Translations under genes and position numbers: made by a program | Source of the DNA: Desulfobulbaceae bacterium | Lineage (GTDB): Bacteria > Desulfobacterota > Desulfobulbia > Desulfobulbales > Desulfocapsaceae | Reading direction: 5' to 3' | Length of the DNA stretch: 64,000 bases | Assembly: GCA_024636345.1 (NCBI GenBank) | Contig: JAGXHG010000026.1 | Coordinates: forward strand, 1-64,000 | The notes under the pieces: model-generated | Databases searched by the model: none | What the model was told of the DNA's origin: nothing | The model's input: the letters and a program-made list of their open reading frames with translations, nothing else | In this document: positions 8,721 to 18,348 of the stretch, one piece after another | How positions within the stretch are numbered: the first letter of the stretch is position 1 | Layout: each line of letters starts with the position of its first letter

Positions 8721-9555
8721 CGTTTACAAGAACTCGGATTCATTTGTGCCGGAGCAGATATTACCCCGGCAGGAAGCCTCCAGTGAACCAGCATGGCAGG
8801 AATTGGATGCCAGACTCTCTTCTCTGAGCGGACATCATACATCATTTATCCCGGACAAAGCTGATGGGTATGAATTCATTTCGGACAAACAACCCTTAGC
8901 GCATTTAACTCCCGAACAACTTTCAAACAAAGAGAGCACTCTCTCACCCATGCCCCTCTCTACAGGAGATGAGAACAAGGAAGTCCCTCCGGCCCCGGCC
9001 ATAGATCCTGAATTGATCCATCAAAAGGCTTTTGCTGAAGGTGTGGTTGAAGGAAGACGCCAGTCTGATGAAGATTTTGGAACATGCGCCCTTACCCTTC
9101 GTTCTGCCTGTGATCAGTTGACACTCCTCCATGAAACCATCTTACGGAATAATCTTGATGAAATGCACCGTCTGGTCATGGAGATCGCCGAGAAGATTAT
9201 CCGCCACTCAATACGAGAACAAAGTGACACAATTTTAGCCACCATTGAAGACGCCATTCGCCTGGCTGTCAAATCAGAAGAATTTCAGATCCGGGTAAAT
9301 CCTGAAGATCTCGAAATCATCAAACAGAAGAAAAAAGAACTCATCGAGGAGATCAGCGGTTTGGACAATATTGTCCTCAAGGCTGACAGCTCCGTTGAGC
9401 GTGGAGGCTGCCTTCTGGAATCTGCCAACTGCACTGTTGATGCTACAATAAACAGCCAGTTGCAGGTAATCCAAGAGGCCTTAGAACCAGAACCTGAATC
9501 CGGGACTGTTGCCTCCCAAACTACCCTGGAGAGCCATAAGCTATCCAGACCATGA
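8707..9555 (+). CDS. fliH: Flagellar assembly protein FliH
   Basis: A 282-residue stator-like regulator of the FliI ATPase in the type III export apparatus. The N-terminal 100 residues are low-complexity and poorly conserved. The C-terminal half has the FliH/V-ATPase-E-like pattern ([12 protein letters not shown], then a domain ending in a [15 protein letters not shown] segment). The open frame extends to a TTG at 8689, but GGAGGT lies just before the ATG at 8707, inside the end of fliG. The gene overlaps fliI by 4 bases (ATGA). Confidence 0.9.
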   Translation: MSLSNVYKNSDSFVPEQILPRQEASSEPAWQELDARLSSLSGHHTSFIPDKADGYEFISDKQPLAHLTPEQLSNKESTLSPMPLSTGDENKEVPPAPAIDPELIHQKAFAEGVVEGRRQSDEDFGTCALTLRSACDQLTLLHETILRNNLDEMHRLVMEIAEKIIRHSIREQSDTILATIEDAIRLAVKSEEFQIRVNPEDLEIIKQKKKELIEEISGLDNIVLKADSSVERGGCLLESANCTVDATINSQLQVIQEALEPEPESGTVASQTTLESHKLSRP

Positions 9556-10919
9556 TCTCCCTCGCCTCCACCATAGCCAACATCAACCCCATAAAAGTAT
9601 GGGGGAAAGTCACCCGTATCGTCGGACTCGTGGTCGAAGGATACTGCCCCGCATCCTCCATTGGCTCTCTTTGCCAACTGACCCCGCTGGACAAGGGCAG
9701 TAAACCTGTATATGCTGAGATCGTAGGCTTCAAGGATTCGCGCGCACTACTCATGCCTTTGGGGGAACTGCGAGGATTAGGTCCTGGCAGCCAGATCAGG
9801 GTCATCAAAGACAGTTCCACCGTCCAGGTGGGCGACACCCTACTGGGACGGGTCATCGATGCCATGGGACACCCCTTGGACGGACTCCCCCCCCCTTTGC
9901 TCACCCATGAGAAACCTATCTATTCCCTGCCCCCAGGACCGATGCAGAGAACAAACATATCCGACCCCTTGGATCTTGGCATCCGCTCCATCAACGGCCT
10001 TACCACCTGTGGCTTGGGACAGCGCATGGGAATCATGGCTGGTTCAGGCGTAGGAAAAAGTGTGCTTCTGGGCATGATGGCCAAATACGCCAGAACGGAT
10101 GTCAATGTCATCGCCCTTATTGGCGAACGTGGACGTGAGGTACGTGAGTTTATCGAGCGGGATCTGGGAAAGGAAGGTCTGGCCCGCTCGGTGATTGTGG
10201 TGGTCACCTCGGATCAATCACCACTACTGAGAATGCGGGGGGCCTTTGTGGCCACGGCCATTGCCGAATTCTTCTGCGGTCAGGGGAAAAATGTCCTGCT
10301 GATGATGGACTCCGTTACCCGCTTTGCCATGGCCATGCGCGAAATCGGCCTGGCCGTTGGTGAGCCGCCTACCACCAAAGGCTACACACCCTCTGTCTTT
10401 GCCACCCTGCCAAAACTCCTTGAACGTGCCGGCCGCTTCACTGGTAAAGGGTCGATCACCGGCCTCTACACAGTACTGGTGGATGGTGATGATATGACCG
10501 AGCCTGTTGCCGACTCTGTACGCTCCATCCTCGATGGTCATATTGTTCTCTCCCGGGATATTGCAGCCAAAAATCATTATCCTGCCATCGACATTCTCAA
10601 CTCGGTCAGCCGGGTAATGCGCGACATCGTATCCCCCCGCCATCTTGAGCTCGCTGGTCAAGCCAGAACCATCCTGGCAACCTACAAGGAGGCAGAAGAT
10701 CTGATCAATATTGGCGCATACGCCAAGGGGTCCAATTCTAAAATTGATCATGCCATCACCAAGATAGACGCTATCAATGATTTTCTTCAACAGGGAATGA
10801 CTGAATCCACCCCCCTGAAACAGACCATTGTGCAACTCGGCGAAGTGCTCAGCGGCAGGAAGGACGACACCCAGCAAAAAAGAGACCGAAGGGGCGAAGA
10901 CCAGAGCAATGCACGATAA
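9552..10919 (+). CDS. fliI: Flagellar export ATPase FliI
   Basis: A 455-residue ATPase related to the F1 beta subunit that energises export of rod, hook and filament subunits. Walker A is at residues 164-170 (GSGVGKS). The Walker B region is [19 protein letters not shown], followed by the GEPPTTKGY segment typical of FliI. The short C-terminal tail is charged. It starts inside the fliH stop (ATGA overlap). FliH and FliJ, its usual partners, flank it. Confidence 0.97.
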   Translation: MISLASTIANINPIKVWGKVTRIVGLVVEGYCPASSIGSLCQLTPLDKGSKPVYAEIVGFKDSRALLMPLGELRGLGPGSQIRVIKDSSTVQVGDTLLGRVIDAMGHPLDGLPPPLLTHEKPIYSLPPGPMQRTNISDPLDLGIRSINGLTTCGLGQRMGIMAGSGVGKSVLLGMMAKYARTDVNVIALIGERGREVREFIERDLGKEGLARSVIVVVTSDQSPLLRMRGAFVATAIAEFFCGQGKNVLLMMDSVTRFAMAMREIGLAVGEPPTTKGYTPSVFATLPKLLERAGRFTGKGSITGLYTVLVDGDDMTEPVADSVRSILDGHIVLSRDIAAKNHYPAIDILNSVSRVMRDIVSPRHLELAGQARTILATYKEAEDLINIGAYAKGSNSKIDHAITKIDAINDFLQQGMTESTPLKQTIVQLGEVLSGRKDDTQQKRDRRGEDQSNAR

Positions 10920-10971
10920 TAACAAGCTCCTGTTCAGTCACACCACTCCTTCTTGCAACCACCGCTAGACG

Positions 10972-11406
10972 ATGAAACCCTTTTCTCTCGACACCGTACT
11001 TAAACACAGAAAAAGCCTTGAGAATCTGGCCATCCAGCGTCTGGTCAAGGCACGAGCAGAAGAGAACAGCGTGCAGCGCCAGCTCAAAGAGGAAGAAGCG
11101 AGTCTAACAGGCCTGATTGAGACCCTTGCCAGAGAGCAGACTCTGGGGATTGAAGTAGTCAAACTGGCGCAATTCGAGCAGCGGATCAACCTGATTGAAA
11201 AACAGGTCGAGGCATTACGTGTCATCCTGCAGAAGAAAAAAGAGACTGTGACCCGGGCCCAGGAACAGTTGATCTCCAAAAGTAAAGACCGAAAAATAAT
11301 GGAAACACTGCAAGAAAAACAAGATGAGGCCTGGCGACAATATCTGAGCCAGAAAGAAACTGCCACCCTTGATGAGATTGCCGTCATCTTCCACAATAGA
11401 GAATAA
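10972..11406 (+). CDS. fliJ: Flagellar export chaperone FliJ
   Basis: A 144-residue, almost wholly coiled-coil protein rich in E, K, Q and R, as expected for FliJ, the central stalk of the FliH-FliI export ATPase. The N-terminal FSLDTVLKHRKSLENLA segment is family-like. Position directly after fliI supports the call. FliJ sequences are poorly conserved, so context weighs more than identity here. Confidence 0.88.
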   Translation: MKPFSLDTVLKHRKSLENLAIQRLVKARAEENSVQRQLKEEEASLTGLIETLAREQTLGIEVVKLAQFEQRINLIEKQVEALRVILQKKKETVTRAQEQLISKSKDRKIMETLQEKQDEAWRQYLSQKETATLDEIAVIFHNRE

Positions 11407-11432
11407 AAACCCTTTACCCCCGCGACTCAATC

Positions 11433-11996
11433 ATGAAAAGAATATCCTTTTTCCTTCTTCTACCCTGTTTGTCCCTGGCTGCCCTCCTCTATCCCGCCAC
11501 ATCAATAGCTGCGGAGGGACAAAAAGAAACATCAAGCGCCGCAGCAGAAACGGACCAGAAAAAATCCTATTCCTCTGTGGATGAACGCCGACTCTTCAAT
11601 ACCCTTGAAAAGGAGAGGGCTGGTTTACAGGAAAAAATAAAAGTATTGGCCGATAAAGAAAAGGAACTAAAGACCCTGAGACAAGAGGTCGATAAGAAAT
11701 TTGAACAGATGGATAACAAGATTAAGGAACTCAAGAAGGTTCAGCAGAAAACTGAAGAGCTGCTGGCCCTGAAAGATCAGGCGGAACTAAATAAAATAAA
11801 AGAATTAAGCAAAATTTACGCCAAGATGTCTCCGGAAAAAGCTGCTCTAGCTCTGAATAGTCTGGATGATCAACAATTAGCAGCTGACCTTATTGCTAAC
11901 ATGAAAACAAAATCTGCGGCCAAGATATTGGAACAACTTGACAAACTGAAAGCAGCCGCCTTAACCACAAGATTATCCACCCTCGCACCGGAGTAA
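11433..11996 (+). CDS. MotE-like protein (MgtE N-domain type) of the flagellar operon
   Basis: A 187-residue secreted or membrane-anchored protein. Residues 1-27 form a signal peptide or anchor. Residues about 45-115 are a long charged coiled coil. Residues about 120-180 resemble the MgtE intracellular N domain (MSPEKAALALNSL and ILEQLDKLKAAAL). Proteins of this layout between fliJ and fliK are called MotE in rhizobia, where they chaperone MotC in the periplasm. Here the partner is unknown; FliK export or motor assembly is possible. The name rests on architecture and gene order. Confidence 0.72.
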   Translation: MKRISFFLLLPCLSLAALLYPATSIAAEGQKETSSAAAETDQKKSYSSVDERRLFNTLEKERAGLQEKIKVLADKEKELKTLRQEVDKKFEQMDNKIKELKKVQQKTEELLALKDQAELNKIKELSKIYAKMSPEKAALALNSLDDQQLAADLIANMKTKSAAKILEQLDKLKAAALTTRLSTLAPE

Positions 11997-12002
11997 AGTA
12001 TT

Positions 12003-13469
12003 ATGGACATATCCCTCACATCTGTCGCCCCCGCGCCAATGCCACCACAGAAAGCACCGGCTCAAGCAACCCAGACAACAGACGAGGGCACCACCCCCTT
12101 CACCGCCTTTCTGTCAGCAGCCAATACCGCACACCAAGAGAGTGGGGAAAAAACCGAAAATCCTGATACTGAATCTTCTCCAGCCACCCCCAGCCAACAG
12201 GAAATACTCAAGGCCTCAGAACTGACCGCCCTTTCTTTTCAGGACAGTTCAGCCCTTAATATCAGCCAGCTTATTCCAGGGCAGAATTTCACAGCAACTT
12301 TCACCAACAGCACTGATGGAGAGTCCCCCATCATTCTGTCTCCCGGCGACTTCAAACAATTCCAGACAATACCGACAGCAAATGGACAAACTGCCACCGA
12401 GCTTGCCCCAATCGCCACAGGGGAAGAGGTCCCAGATATTCAATTCCAAGCAATGCTGACAGCAAAAAAACAGACCACCAGCAACCTTGCCCCAATAGCT
12501 ACCGGGGAAAAGGCACCAACCGTTCTCAACGCAAACGAAACCCTTTTAACCCAGCAATTACAAGCTATCCTTACCGGTGACTCCAAAAACAGTATTGCCA
12601 TACATGCTCCTTATCAGTCGTCGCCTACTGAACCCCTGAATACCCTTTCATCCCCGTATCTCCAGTCCGCTGCCAACACACCCAACGTTTCACTGTCAAC
12701 AGCCCATACAACCATACTCGAAAAAACAGTTGACGGAACAGTGAAGACAGACACCCTTGAGGGTGTCCGCCAGAACATGGAAGAACAATACCTGACTGGC
12801 AAAATCGAGGCCTTGTCTAACAAAAATAATGCCAGAAACCAACAGCAAGAGACAGGACAGCAAGCAAACACCACTAATCAACAAAACAGCCCCACTCTGA
12901 CCACTTTACTTAACAATAACGAGCAAGCAGGTCAGTTCATCCTTACCACTCCGGGAGCTCAGGCACCGTCCTTAACGCCGGTCAGCATCCCTGTTGCTAC
13001 CCCTGCGACCTACTCACCAGGCGCTCCGGTGCCCGCCGAAGAAATCATCACTCACCTAATTGACCGTTTCGGCAGCAATCCCCGGCTGCAAACCAGCAAG
13101 ATCAGCCTGAATCTCAATCCAGCCGAACTGGGAGCGCTCAAGATCGACATCATGGTCAAAGGTGACTCCATCAAGGCACATATCATCGCCAACAGTCAAC
13201 AGATACAGGATACCATTGAAAAGCATATGCCCAAACTCCGGACTATCCTTGAACAACAGGGCTTCACCATCGAAGATTTCCAGGTAACCCTGGAGTCAAC
13301 AAATTCTGATTCCAATGATTTTTTTCAACAACAATTCTCTTCCGATCAAGATTCAGCGCCCCAGCCAACACTCGCCAGTGGCGAATCTTCTTTTGATCTC
13401 TCTTTGAATTCAGCAGAAGAGATCCTGAGCAACGCCTCTATGGACTCAGGCATCAACCTGAGCATATAA
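12003..13469 (+). CDS. fliK: Flagellar hook-length control protein FliK
   Basis: A 488-residue secreted ruler that stops hook growth and switches export specificity through FlhB. The first 340 residues are low-complexity, rich in T, S, Q, N and P. They contain an internal duplication (ELAPIATGEE and NLAPIATGEK segments about 35-40 residues apart near residues 138-176). The conserved C-terminal domain (about 345-440) has the LNLNPAELGALKIDIMV core that contacts FlhB. The gene starts 6 bases after the motE-like gene and precedes flgD and flgE, the usual arrangement. Confidence 0.9.
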   Translation: MDISLTSVAPAPMPPQKAPAQATQTTDEGTTPFTAFLSAANTAHQESGEKTENPDTESSPATPSQQEILKASELTALSFQDSSALNISQLIPGQNFTATFTNSTDGESPIILSPGDFKQFQTIPTANGQTATELAPIATGEEVPDIQFQAMLTAKKQTTSNLAPIATGEKAPTVLNANETLLTQQLQAILTGDSKNSIAIHAPYQSSPTEPLNTLSSPYLQSAANTPNVSLSTAHTTILEKTVDGTVKTDTLEGVRQNMEEQYLTGKIEALSNKNNARNQQQETGQQANTTNQQNSPTLTTLLNNNEQAGQFILTTPGAQAPSLTPVSIPVATPATYSPGAPVPAEEIITHLIDRFGSNPRLQTSKISLNLNPAELGALKIDIMVKGDSIKAHIIANSQQIQDTIEKHMPKLRTILEQQGFTIEDFQVTLESTNSDSNDFFQQQFSSDQDSAPQPTLASGESSFDLSLNSAEEILSNASMDSGINLSI

Positions 13470-13480
13470 GTGAAATAACC

Positions 13481-14290
13481 ATGAGCACTATTTCAACCGA
13501 AAACTTTTCATTCCCCACAACGGCAACTAGCAGCGCCAGCACCTCTGCCTCTGCCGCCAATGCAAGCATTATGGGAAAAGAGGATTTTCTCACTCTGCTG
13601 GTAGCCCAATTAAAAAATCAGGACCCGTTGAACCCAGAAGACGCCACGGAATTTACCTCCCAGCTCGCCGAATTCAGTTCCCTGGAACAACTTACCAACC
13701 TGAATACAAGCATGGAAAAACTGACAAATGCCCAAGCCAATTCTGAAAGGCTCTCGACTCTCAGCTTGATTGGCAAAGATATTTCCTACAACGGCAGCGC
13801 ATTCAACTTTGAGGGTCAGCCGATCGAGATGGGGTATCAAATAGATGGCACCGCCACAAGCGTCACCCTTTCCATTCAGGATGCCGATGGCAAAACCGTA
13901 ACAACCATACAGGCACCAACCACAGAACTGGATGCCGGTAATCATTTTATCACTTGGGATGGCACTGATCAAAATGGTAATCTCGTTGCCAATGGTAAGT
14001 ACAAGATTGTTCTCCAGGCTAACGCCGCAGGAGAAAACTCCAGTATTGCCGCTGCCCCTCTCATCAAATCAGAGGTAACCGGCGTTGATTTAAGCAGCGG
14101 CATGATTACCACCAGAGACGGCGAGGTCCTTTTCATGAATATCATAGGAGTCTCTGAACCAGGAACCAATTCACAAACAACGGCCACAGGGATCGTGGCC
14201 TCTTTACCCGCTGAGAATACTGCTTCCACGGATGATGGGCAGACAGCACAGGAACTTATCGATCTTTTTATTCAACAAACCCAACCCTGA
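13481..14290 (+). CDS. flgD: Flagellar hook-capping protein FlgD
   Basis: A 269-residue hook scaffold. The N-terminal FlgD signature is at residues about 30-75 (MGKEDFLTLLVAQLKNQDP and a following TSQLAEFSSLEQL). An Ig/FlgD-like beta domain follows, with the TWDGTDQNGN turn. FlgD caps the growing hook and is removed when FliK signals completion. It lies between fliK and flgE. The C-terminal 40 residues are extra and low-complexity. Confidence 0.95.
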   Translation: MSTISTENFSFPTTATSSASTSASAANASIMGKEDFLTLLVAQLKNQDPLNPEDATEFTSQLAEFSSLEQLTNLNTSMEKLTNAQANSERLSTLSLIGKDISYNGSAFNFEGQPIEMGYQIDGTATSVTLSIQDADGKTVTTIQAPTTELDAGNHFITWDGTDQNGNLVANGKYKIVLQANAAGENSSIAAAPLIKSEVTGVDLSSGMITTRDGEVLFMNIIGVSEPGTNSQTTATGIVASLPAENTASTDDGQTAQELIDLFIQQTQP

Positions 14291-14337
14291 ACCGGCAAGT
14301 AACAGGAACCACCGGAACATTTAAGGAGGCATCATCC

Positions 14338-15624
14338 ATGGGCATTACAAGCGCAATGTACAGCGGAATCAGCGGACTCAACACCAATTCACAGGCCATG
14401 ACCGTCATTGGCAACAACTTGGCCAACACTAATACCATTGGATTCAAAGGGTCACGTACCATTTTTTCAGACCTGATGTCGAGTACTGTCACTGGTTCTG
14501 GAGGCGCGTCTCAGGTTGGACGTGGTGTCGGTATGTCCAAAGTTGACAACATCTTCAGCCAGGGCACATTTGAATCTACTTCAACCAATACCGACCTGGC
14601 TATTGAAGGGGATGGCTTCTTCATGCTGAAAGAACCTGGCAATGATACCACCTTTTATTCACGCGCCGGGGCCTTTCGCTTTAACCAAGCTGGTTATCTG
14701 GTTAACCCCGAAGGATTTCGGGTTCAGGGGCAGCCCATTGACGCCGCCACTGGGAAAGTTATTCCCGGTGACCCCAAAGACATTTTTGTAGCAAGCTCAG
14801 GCCTGATCCCGGCAAAGGCTACTGACACCCTGACCTTGACCAGCAACCTCGATGCCAGCACCGTTGCCATTGCCCCAGCCATACTCTTTGACCCGGCACT
14901 ACCCGCCACCTATAATTATGCATCCTCTACCCAGACTTTTGACACCCTTGGTAATCCACATCTGGTAACCACCTATTTCCGTAAAGACGATGTAGCAGTC
15001 AATACCTGGAACTGGTACTGGAGCGCCGAAGATGCTAATGGTCTGCCCCTCGGCAGTGCGGCAGGAGCTGCGCCCGAGGGAACGATCTCATTTACTACTG
15101 ATGGCGAACTGGATGCAGCCATTGTCGGGAACGGCACCGGGGCCATTGCTGCTGCTGATCTTGCCTGGGATAATGGATCCACCGATACCGGTTTAACCTT
15201 GAATTTTGACACCACTCAATTCAACAATGTTTCAAGAGTCATTTCGCAAGACCAGAATGGCTATGGCTCGGGCGATCTCACTAATGTCACCATTAACGAT
15301 GAGGGTACTGTTATCGCCTCATATTCCAATGGTCAACAGATAGACATCGCAGCCATCTCCCTGGCAAAATTCGCCAATCCCGGTGGACTTAATCTGGTGG
15401 GCAGTAACCTGTTTACAGCCACCGATGTCTCCGGCAATCCCCGGGTCGGCCTCCCTGGCCCTGAACTGGGCAGTATCTACACCAACTCTCTGGAACAGTC
15501 CAATGTAGACATGGGACTCGAATTTGTTAATATGATCACCGTGCAGCGCGGTTTTCAGGCAAATTCAAAAATCATTACCACTGTTGACGAACTGCTTGGC
15601 GAATTGATCAATCTTAAACGATAA
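14338..15624 (+). CDS. flgE: Flagellar hook protein FlgE
   Basis: A 428-residue hook subunit. It has the N-terminal axial motif (NLANTNTIGFKGSR, about residues 27-40), the central TDLAIEGDGFFML segment and the C-terminal SNVDMGLEFVNMITVQRGFQ helix. AAGGAGG precedes the ATG at good spacing. Inserted beta domains D2/D3 of moderate size explain the length. A strong intrinsic terminator follows, ending the first large flagellar transcription unit. Confidence 0.97.
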   Translation: MGITSAMYSGISGLNTNSQAMTVIGNNLANTNTIGFKGSRTIFSDLMSSTVTGSGGASQVGRGVGMSKVDNIFSQGTFESTSTNTDLAIEGDGFFMLKEPGNDTTFYSRAGAFRFNQAGYLVNPEGFRVQGQPIDAATGKVIPGDPKDIFVASSGLIPAKATDTLTLTSNLDASTVAIAPAILFDPALPATYNYASSTQTFDTLGNPHLVTTYFRKDDVAVNTWNWYWSAEDANGLPLGSAAGAAPEGTISFTTDGELDAAIVGNGTGAIAAADLAWDNGSTDTGLTLNFDTTQFNNVSRVISQDQNGYGSGDLTNVTINDEGTVIASYSNGQQIDIAAISLAKFANPGGLNLVGSNLFTATDVSGNPRVGLPGPELGSIYTNSLEQSNVDMGLEFVNMITVQRGFQANSKIITTVDELLGELINLKR

Positions 15625-15654
15625 AATCAAAAGTTTAGTCAATTTTATGACAAT

Positions 15655-15695
15655 AAAAAGGGCCACTGGTTTCATGAAATCAGTGGCCCTTTTTT
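15655..15695 (+). terminator. Intrinsic terminator after flgE
   Basis: A GGGCCACTG arm pairs with CAGTGGCCC. The stem is extended by an A-tract and a T-tract on the outside and by a smaller palindrome in the loop, and a run of six T follows at 15690-15695. The symmetrical A/T flanks could let it act in both directions. It separates the flgB-flgE unit from the motA unit. Confidence 0.88.
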
Positions 15696-15779
15696 ATTCT
15701 TTAGGTCTCCATCAACAAAAATTTAATTTTTGACCCTTGAACAACACACCGGGCCAATTCTTTGCCTTATAAAATATTT

Positions 15780-15795
15780 TGGAATAGAAATTGCA
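15780..15795 (+). promoter_or_regulatory. Putative sigma-54 promoter of the motA operon
   Basis: TGGAATA, four bases, then TTGCA: GG at 15781-15782 and GC at 15793-15794 with 10 bases between. It differs at only a few positions from the site at 2158-2174. It lies after the flgE terminator and about 235 bases before motA, leaving a long leader that contains copy B of the palindromic element. A weaker GG-N10-GC match lies at 15751-15766. Confidence 0.62.
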
Positions 15796-15827
15796 GACTT
15801 GAGTTTTATGTAATTAAATCGTATGAT

Positions 15828-15934
15828 GCATAAAATTTAAAAGCCGTAACGAAACGGCTATTACATTTCTCACTATTTCGTTACGAGTCCTTTATGCCGG
15901 TTACTAAACTTAAAAGTTACGGTTATATTTAAAA
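15828..15934. repeat. Palindromic intergenic element, copy B (upstream of motA)
   Basis: Begins GCATAAA (15828-15834) and its palindromic part ends TTTATGC (15891-15897). Internal arms CGTAACGAAA (15845-15854) and the matching segment at 15876-15885 are inverted. The right part matches copy A at 5994-6017 closely, and 15909-15934 resembles 6058-6080. The element therefore covers most of the leader of two flagellar units. It lies about 100 bases before motA and outside coding sequence. Confidence 0.65.
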
Positions 15935-16031
15935 GACAGGCGTATAATGAAGATGAGATGGTAACAGGCAAGTAATCCTTTGTCCTGGCAAACTTTTTTA
16001 CCTTTTTTCATTCACATGGAGGTAGCACTTC

Positions 16032-16799
16032 TTGGATCTCTCAACCATTATCGGAATGGTTGTCGCCTTCGCCTTGATGCTCTGGGCAATCATGATGGGC
16101 GGCCCCCTTTCCATTTTTATCGATCCCCCATCACTGGCCATTGTTTTTGGTGGTACCATCGGCACAGTCTTTATCCACTACCCCTTCGCCAATGTCTTCG
16201 GAGCTGTCAATGTGGCAAAAAAGACATTTCTTCACAAAGAAGCTTCCTCCAATGAGCTGATTACCCAACTCATGGAGTTCGCCAACAAGGCCCGAAAAGA
16301 AGGGATACTCTCTCTACAGGGCATGATGGAAAAAGTGAATGACGATTTTCTCCTCAAGGCCATGCAAATGGCAGTGGATGGTCAAGAACCGGAAACCCTG
16401 CGCCGTATGCTCAACACCGAAATCAGCTACATCCAGGAACGACACAACAAAGGGGCAGCCATCTTCACTGCCCTTGCCGCCTATGCCCCGGCCATGGGAA
16501 TGATTGGCACCCTTATTGGTCTGGTGCAGATGCTACAGAACATGGATGACCCAAGCTCCATTGGCCCGGCCATGGCCGTTGCCCTGCTGACCACCTTTTA
16601 TGGTGCGGTTCTTGCTAATGTGCTCTTTACTCCCATGGCCGGGAAACTAAAGACTCGCTCCGCCTCTGAGGTGCTACTGAAGACCCTGATCATCGAAGGA
16701 ATGCAATCTATTCTCTCCGGCGAAAACCCACGGATCATGGAGCAGAAGCTGCATGCATTCATTGCCCCCAAGATGCGGGAATCAACCTTTAAAAAATAA
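16032..16799 (+). CDS. motA: Flagellar stator protein MotA
   Basis: A 255-residue proton-channel stator subunit with four membrane helices (about residues 5-22, 30-50, 145-170 and 180-205). It has the AAYAPAMGMIGTLIGLVQML segment of the MotA/TolQ/ExbB family and a charged cytoplasmic loop that engages FliG. The start is TTG: GGAGGT sits 8 bases upstream and no ATG begins the conserved N-terminus. motB follows after 14 bases. Confidence 0.95.
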   Translation: MDLSTIIGMVVAFALMLWAIMMGGPLSIFIDPPSLAIVFGGTIGTVFIHYPFANVFGAVNVAKKTFLHKEASSNELITQLMEFANKARKEGILSLQGMMEKVNDDFLLKAMQMAVDGQEPETLRRMLNTEISYIQERHNKGAAIFTALAAYAPAMGMIGTLIGLVQMLQNMDDPSSIGPAMAVALLTTFYGAVLANVLFTPMAGKLKTRSASEVLLKTLIIEGMQSILSGENPRIMEQKLHAFIAPKMRESTFKK

Positions 16800-16813
16800 T
16801 TCAGGTTCATCTT

Positions 16814-17584
16814 ATGGCTGATGACGAACAAGAACAAAAATGCCCGGAATGTGAAGTCGGTGCTCCCGCATGGATGGTCACTTACTCGGATATGGTGACC
16901 CTGCTGCTCACCTTTTTTATCCTCCTGGTCTCCATGGCCAGTATGGATCGGGTAAAATTCTCGGCGGCTTCGGCCTCACTCAAAAATGCCTTTGGCACTG
17001 GTGCAGGTTCAGCCTCCCAAAACGAATTCAAGATTCAAACTATTCCGTCTATACCCAGTACCCAATTTGCCCCCATTCAAAGTGACTCTGTAGCCCAGAT
17101 TCAAAAACGGATTGAAACAGAGATCAAGGGACTTAAAATTCAAAACTCTGTAGAACTGGTCCAGAAGGATGATGACACCATCATCCTTCGTCTCGATGAG
17201 GCCGTTCTTTTTAAACCCGATCAGTCCCGGGTTTCTCCTGAGGCCTACCCCCTCTTGCGTCAAATTGCCGATATCATCCGCCCCATCCCCATGCGCTTAC
17301 GCATCGAAGGACATACTGACGACACCCTGGTCCCTAAGGGTGAAAGGGATAACTGGGATCTCTCCATTGACCGCTCCGTCTCGGTACTCAGGTTTTTCAC
17401 AAAAAGCAAACTTCTGCCCCTTGACCGAATGAGCGCAGTAGGCTATGGCTATGAACGACCCATTATACCTAATACCTCGGAACAAAATCGTGCCAAGAAC
17501 CGACGGGTCGATTTTGTCCTGCGCGCCAATACAAGACTGGGATTGGGCAACAACGGAACCAAAGCTGGTGAGATTCCGCTCTAA
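16814..17584 (+). CDS. motB: Flagellar stator protein MotB
   Basis: A 256-residue stator subunit. One membrane helix follows the AWMVTYSDMVTLLLTFF motif, with D26 as the proton-carrying aspartate. The C-terminal OmpA-like peptidoglycan-binding domain is marked by RLRIEGHTDD and the NRRVDFVL end. Two cysteines precede the helix (C10, C13), which is unusual but seen in some relatives. Paired with MotA. The conserved aspartate suggests proton rather than sodium drive, but that cannot be settled from sequence alone. Confidence 0.96.
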   Translation: MADDEQEQKCPECEVGAPAWMVTYSDMVTLLLTFFILLVSMASMDRVKFSAASASLKNAFGTGAGSASQNEFKIQTIPSIPSTQFAPIQSDSVAQIQKRIETEIKGLKIQNSVELVQKDDDTIILRLDEAVLFKPDQSRVSPEAYPLLRQIADIIRPIPMRLRIEGHTDDTLVPKGERDNWDLSIDRSVSVLRFFTKSKLLPLDRMSAVGYGYERPIIPNTSEQNRAKNRRVDFVLRANTRLGLGNNGTKAGEIPL

Positions 17585-17659
17585 TTTTACATAAAGAATA
17601 TATGCTAGTTACAAACATAACGTACACTTTTTTCTTTCTACCTAAAGGACTCACCAAAC

Positions 17660-18223
17660 ATGGCTGACAAAACAGATGTCAAGAAATCGGAAGACACCTC
17701 TGCTGACCAGGGAGCCAAGAAAAAAAAGCTCATCATCATTGGAGGAGCGGCTCTTTTGCTGCTCATCATTCTTGGAGTTGTTATTTTTTTTCTCCTGAAA
17801 AAAAATGATACCAGCAAAGATAAACCAGAGAATCCCGAGGCTGCCGTTCAAATACCAAGTTTGAATCCACCCGCGGACATTGGTCCGATGATTGAGATAA
17901 AGGAGTTTGTTGTCAATATAATCAGTGAAGTCGACCGACACTACGTGAAGGCTTCCCTAACCATTGAACTCGTCAATAATCCGACAGTTGCAGATAAAGA
18001 CACAAAAGCAACCGGCAACGATCTGGCCAAGGAAGAGGCCACTCAACGCATGGCCCAGATTCGTGACAGCATACTCCTTCTGATCGGCAACAAAACCTAC
18101 GAAGAACTCCAGGATCTGCAAGGAAAAAAGCAGCTCAAAGCTGAGCTGGCCAGTAAAATCAACTCGATCCTCCGAAGCGGCCAGGTAAAAGAAATATACT
18201 TCACAGATTTTGTGGTTCAATGA
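17660..18223 (+). CDS. fliL: Flagellar basal body-associated protein FliL
   Basis: A 187-residue single-pass inner-membrane protein. It has a lysine-rich cytoplasmic start, a membrane helix at about residues 28-50, and a periplasmic FliL domain with the KEFVVNIISEVDRHYVKASLTIEL pattern and a C-terminal VKEIYFTDFVVQ ending. FliL rings surround the stator and stabilise it. Placement between motB and fliM is standard. Confidence 0.92.
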   Translation: MADKTDVKKSEDTSADQGAKKKKLIIIGGAALLLLIILGVVIFFLLKKNDTSKDKPENPEAAVQIPSLNPPADIGPMIEIKEFVVNIISEVDRHYVKASLTIELVNNPTVADKDTKATGNDLAKEEATQRMAQIRDSILLLIGNKTYEELQDLQGKKQLKAELASKINSILRSGQVKEIYFTDFVVQ

Positions 18224-18348
18224 GAATTGATTTTGAGGTGCATAGCCGTTATGTCACCGGCTGTCAGCAGCCCCATACAAACTATCCACCTGCTCGTTGA
18301 AACAACCTGCATACTTACCAATAATCTACAAATCAATCGGGGACAGCA

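Noticed and set aside
10224..10925. 233-codon minus-strand open frame inside fliI
   Set aside because: Antisense shadow of a strongly conserved ATPase gene; no recognisable domain.
15751..15766. GG-N10-GC (GGGCCAATTCTTTGCC) as a second sigma-54 promoter before motA
   Set aside because: The -24 half is poor and a much better match lies 29 bases downstream at 15780-15795.
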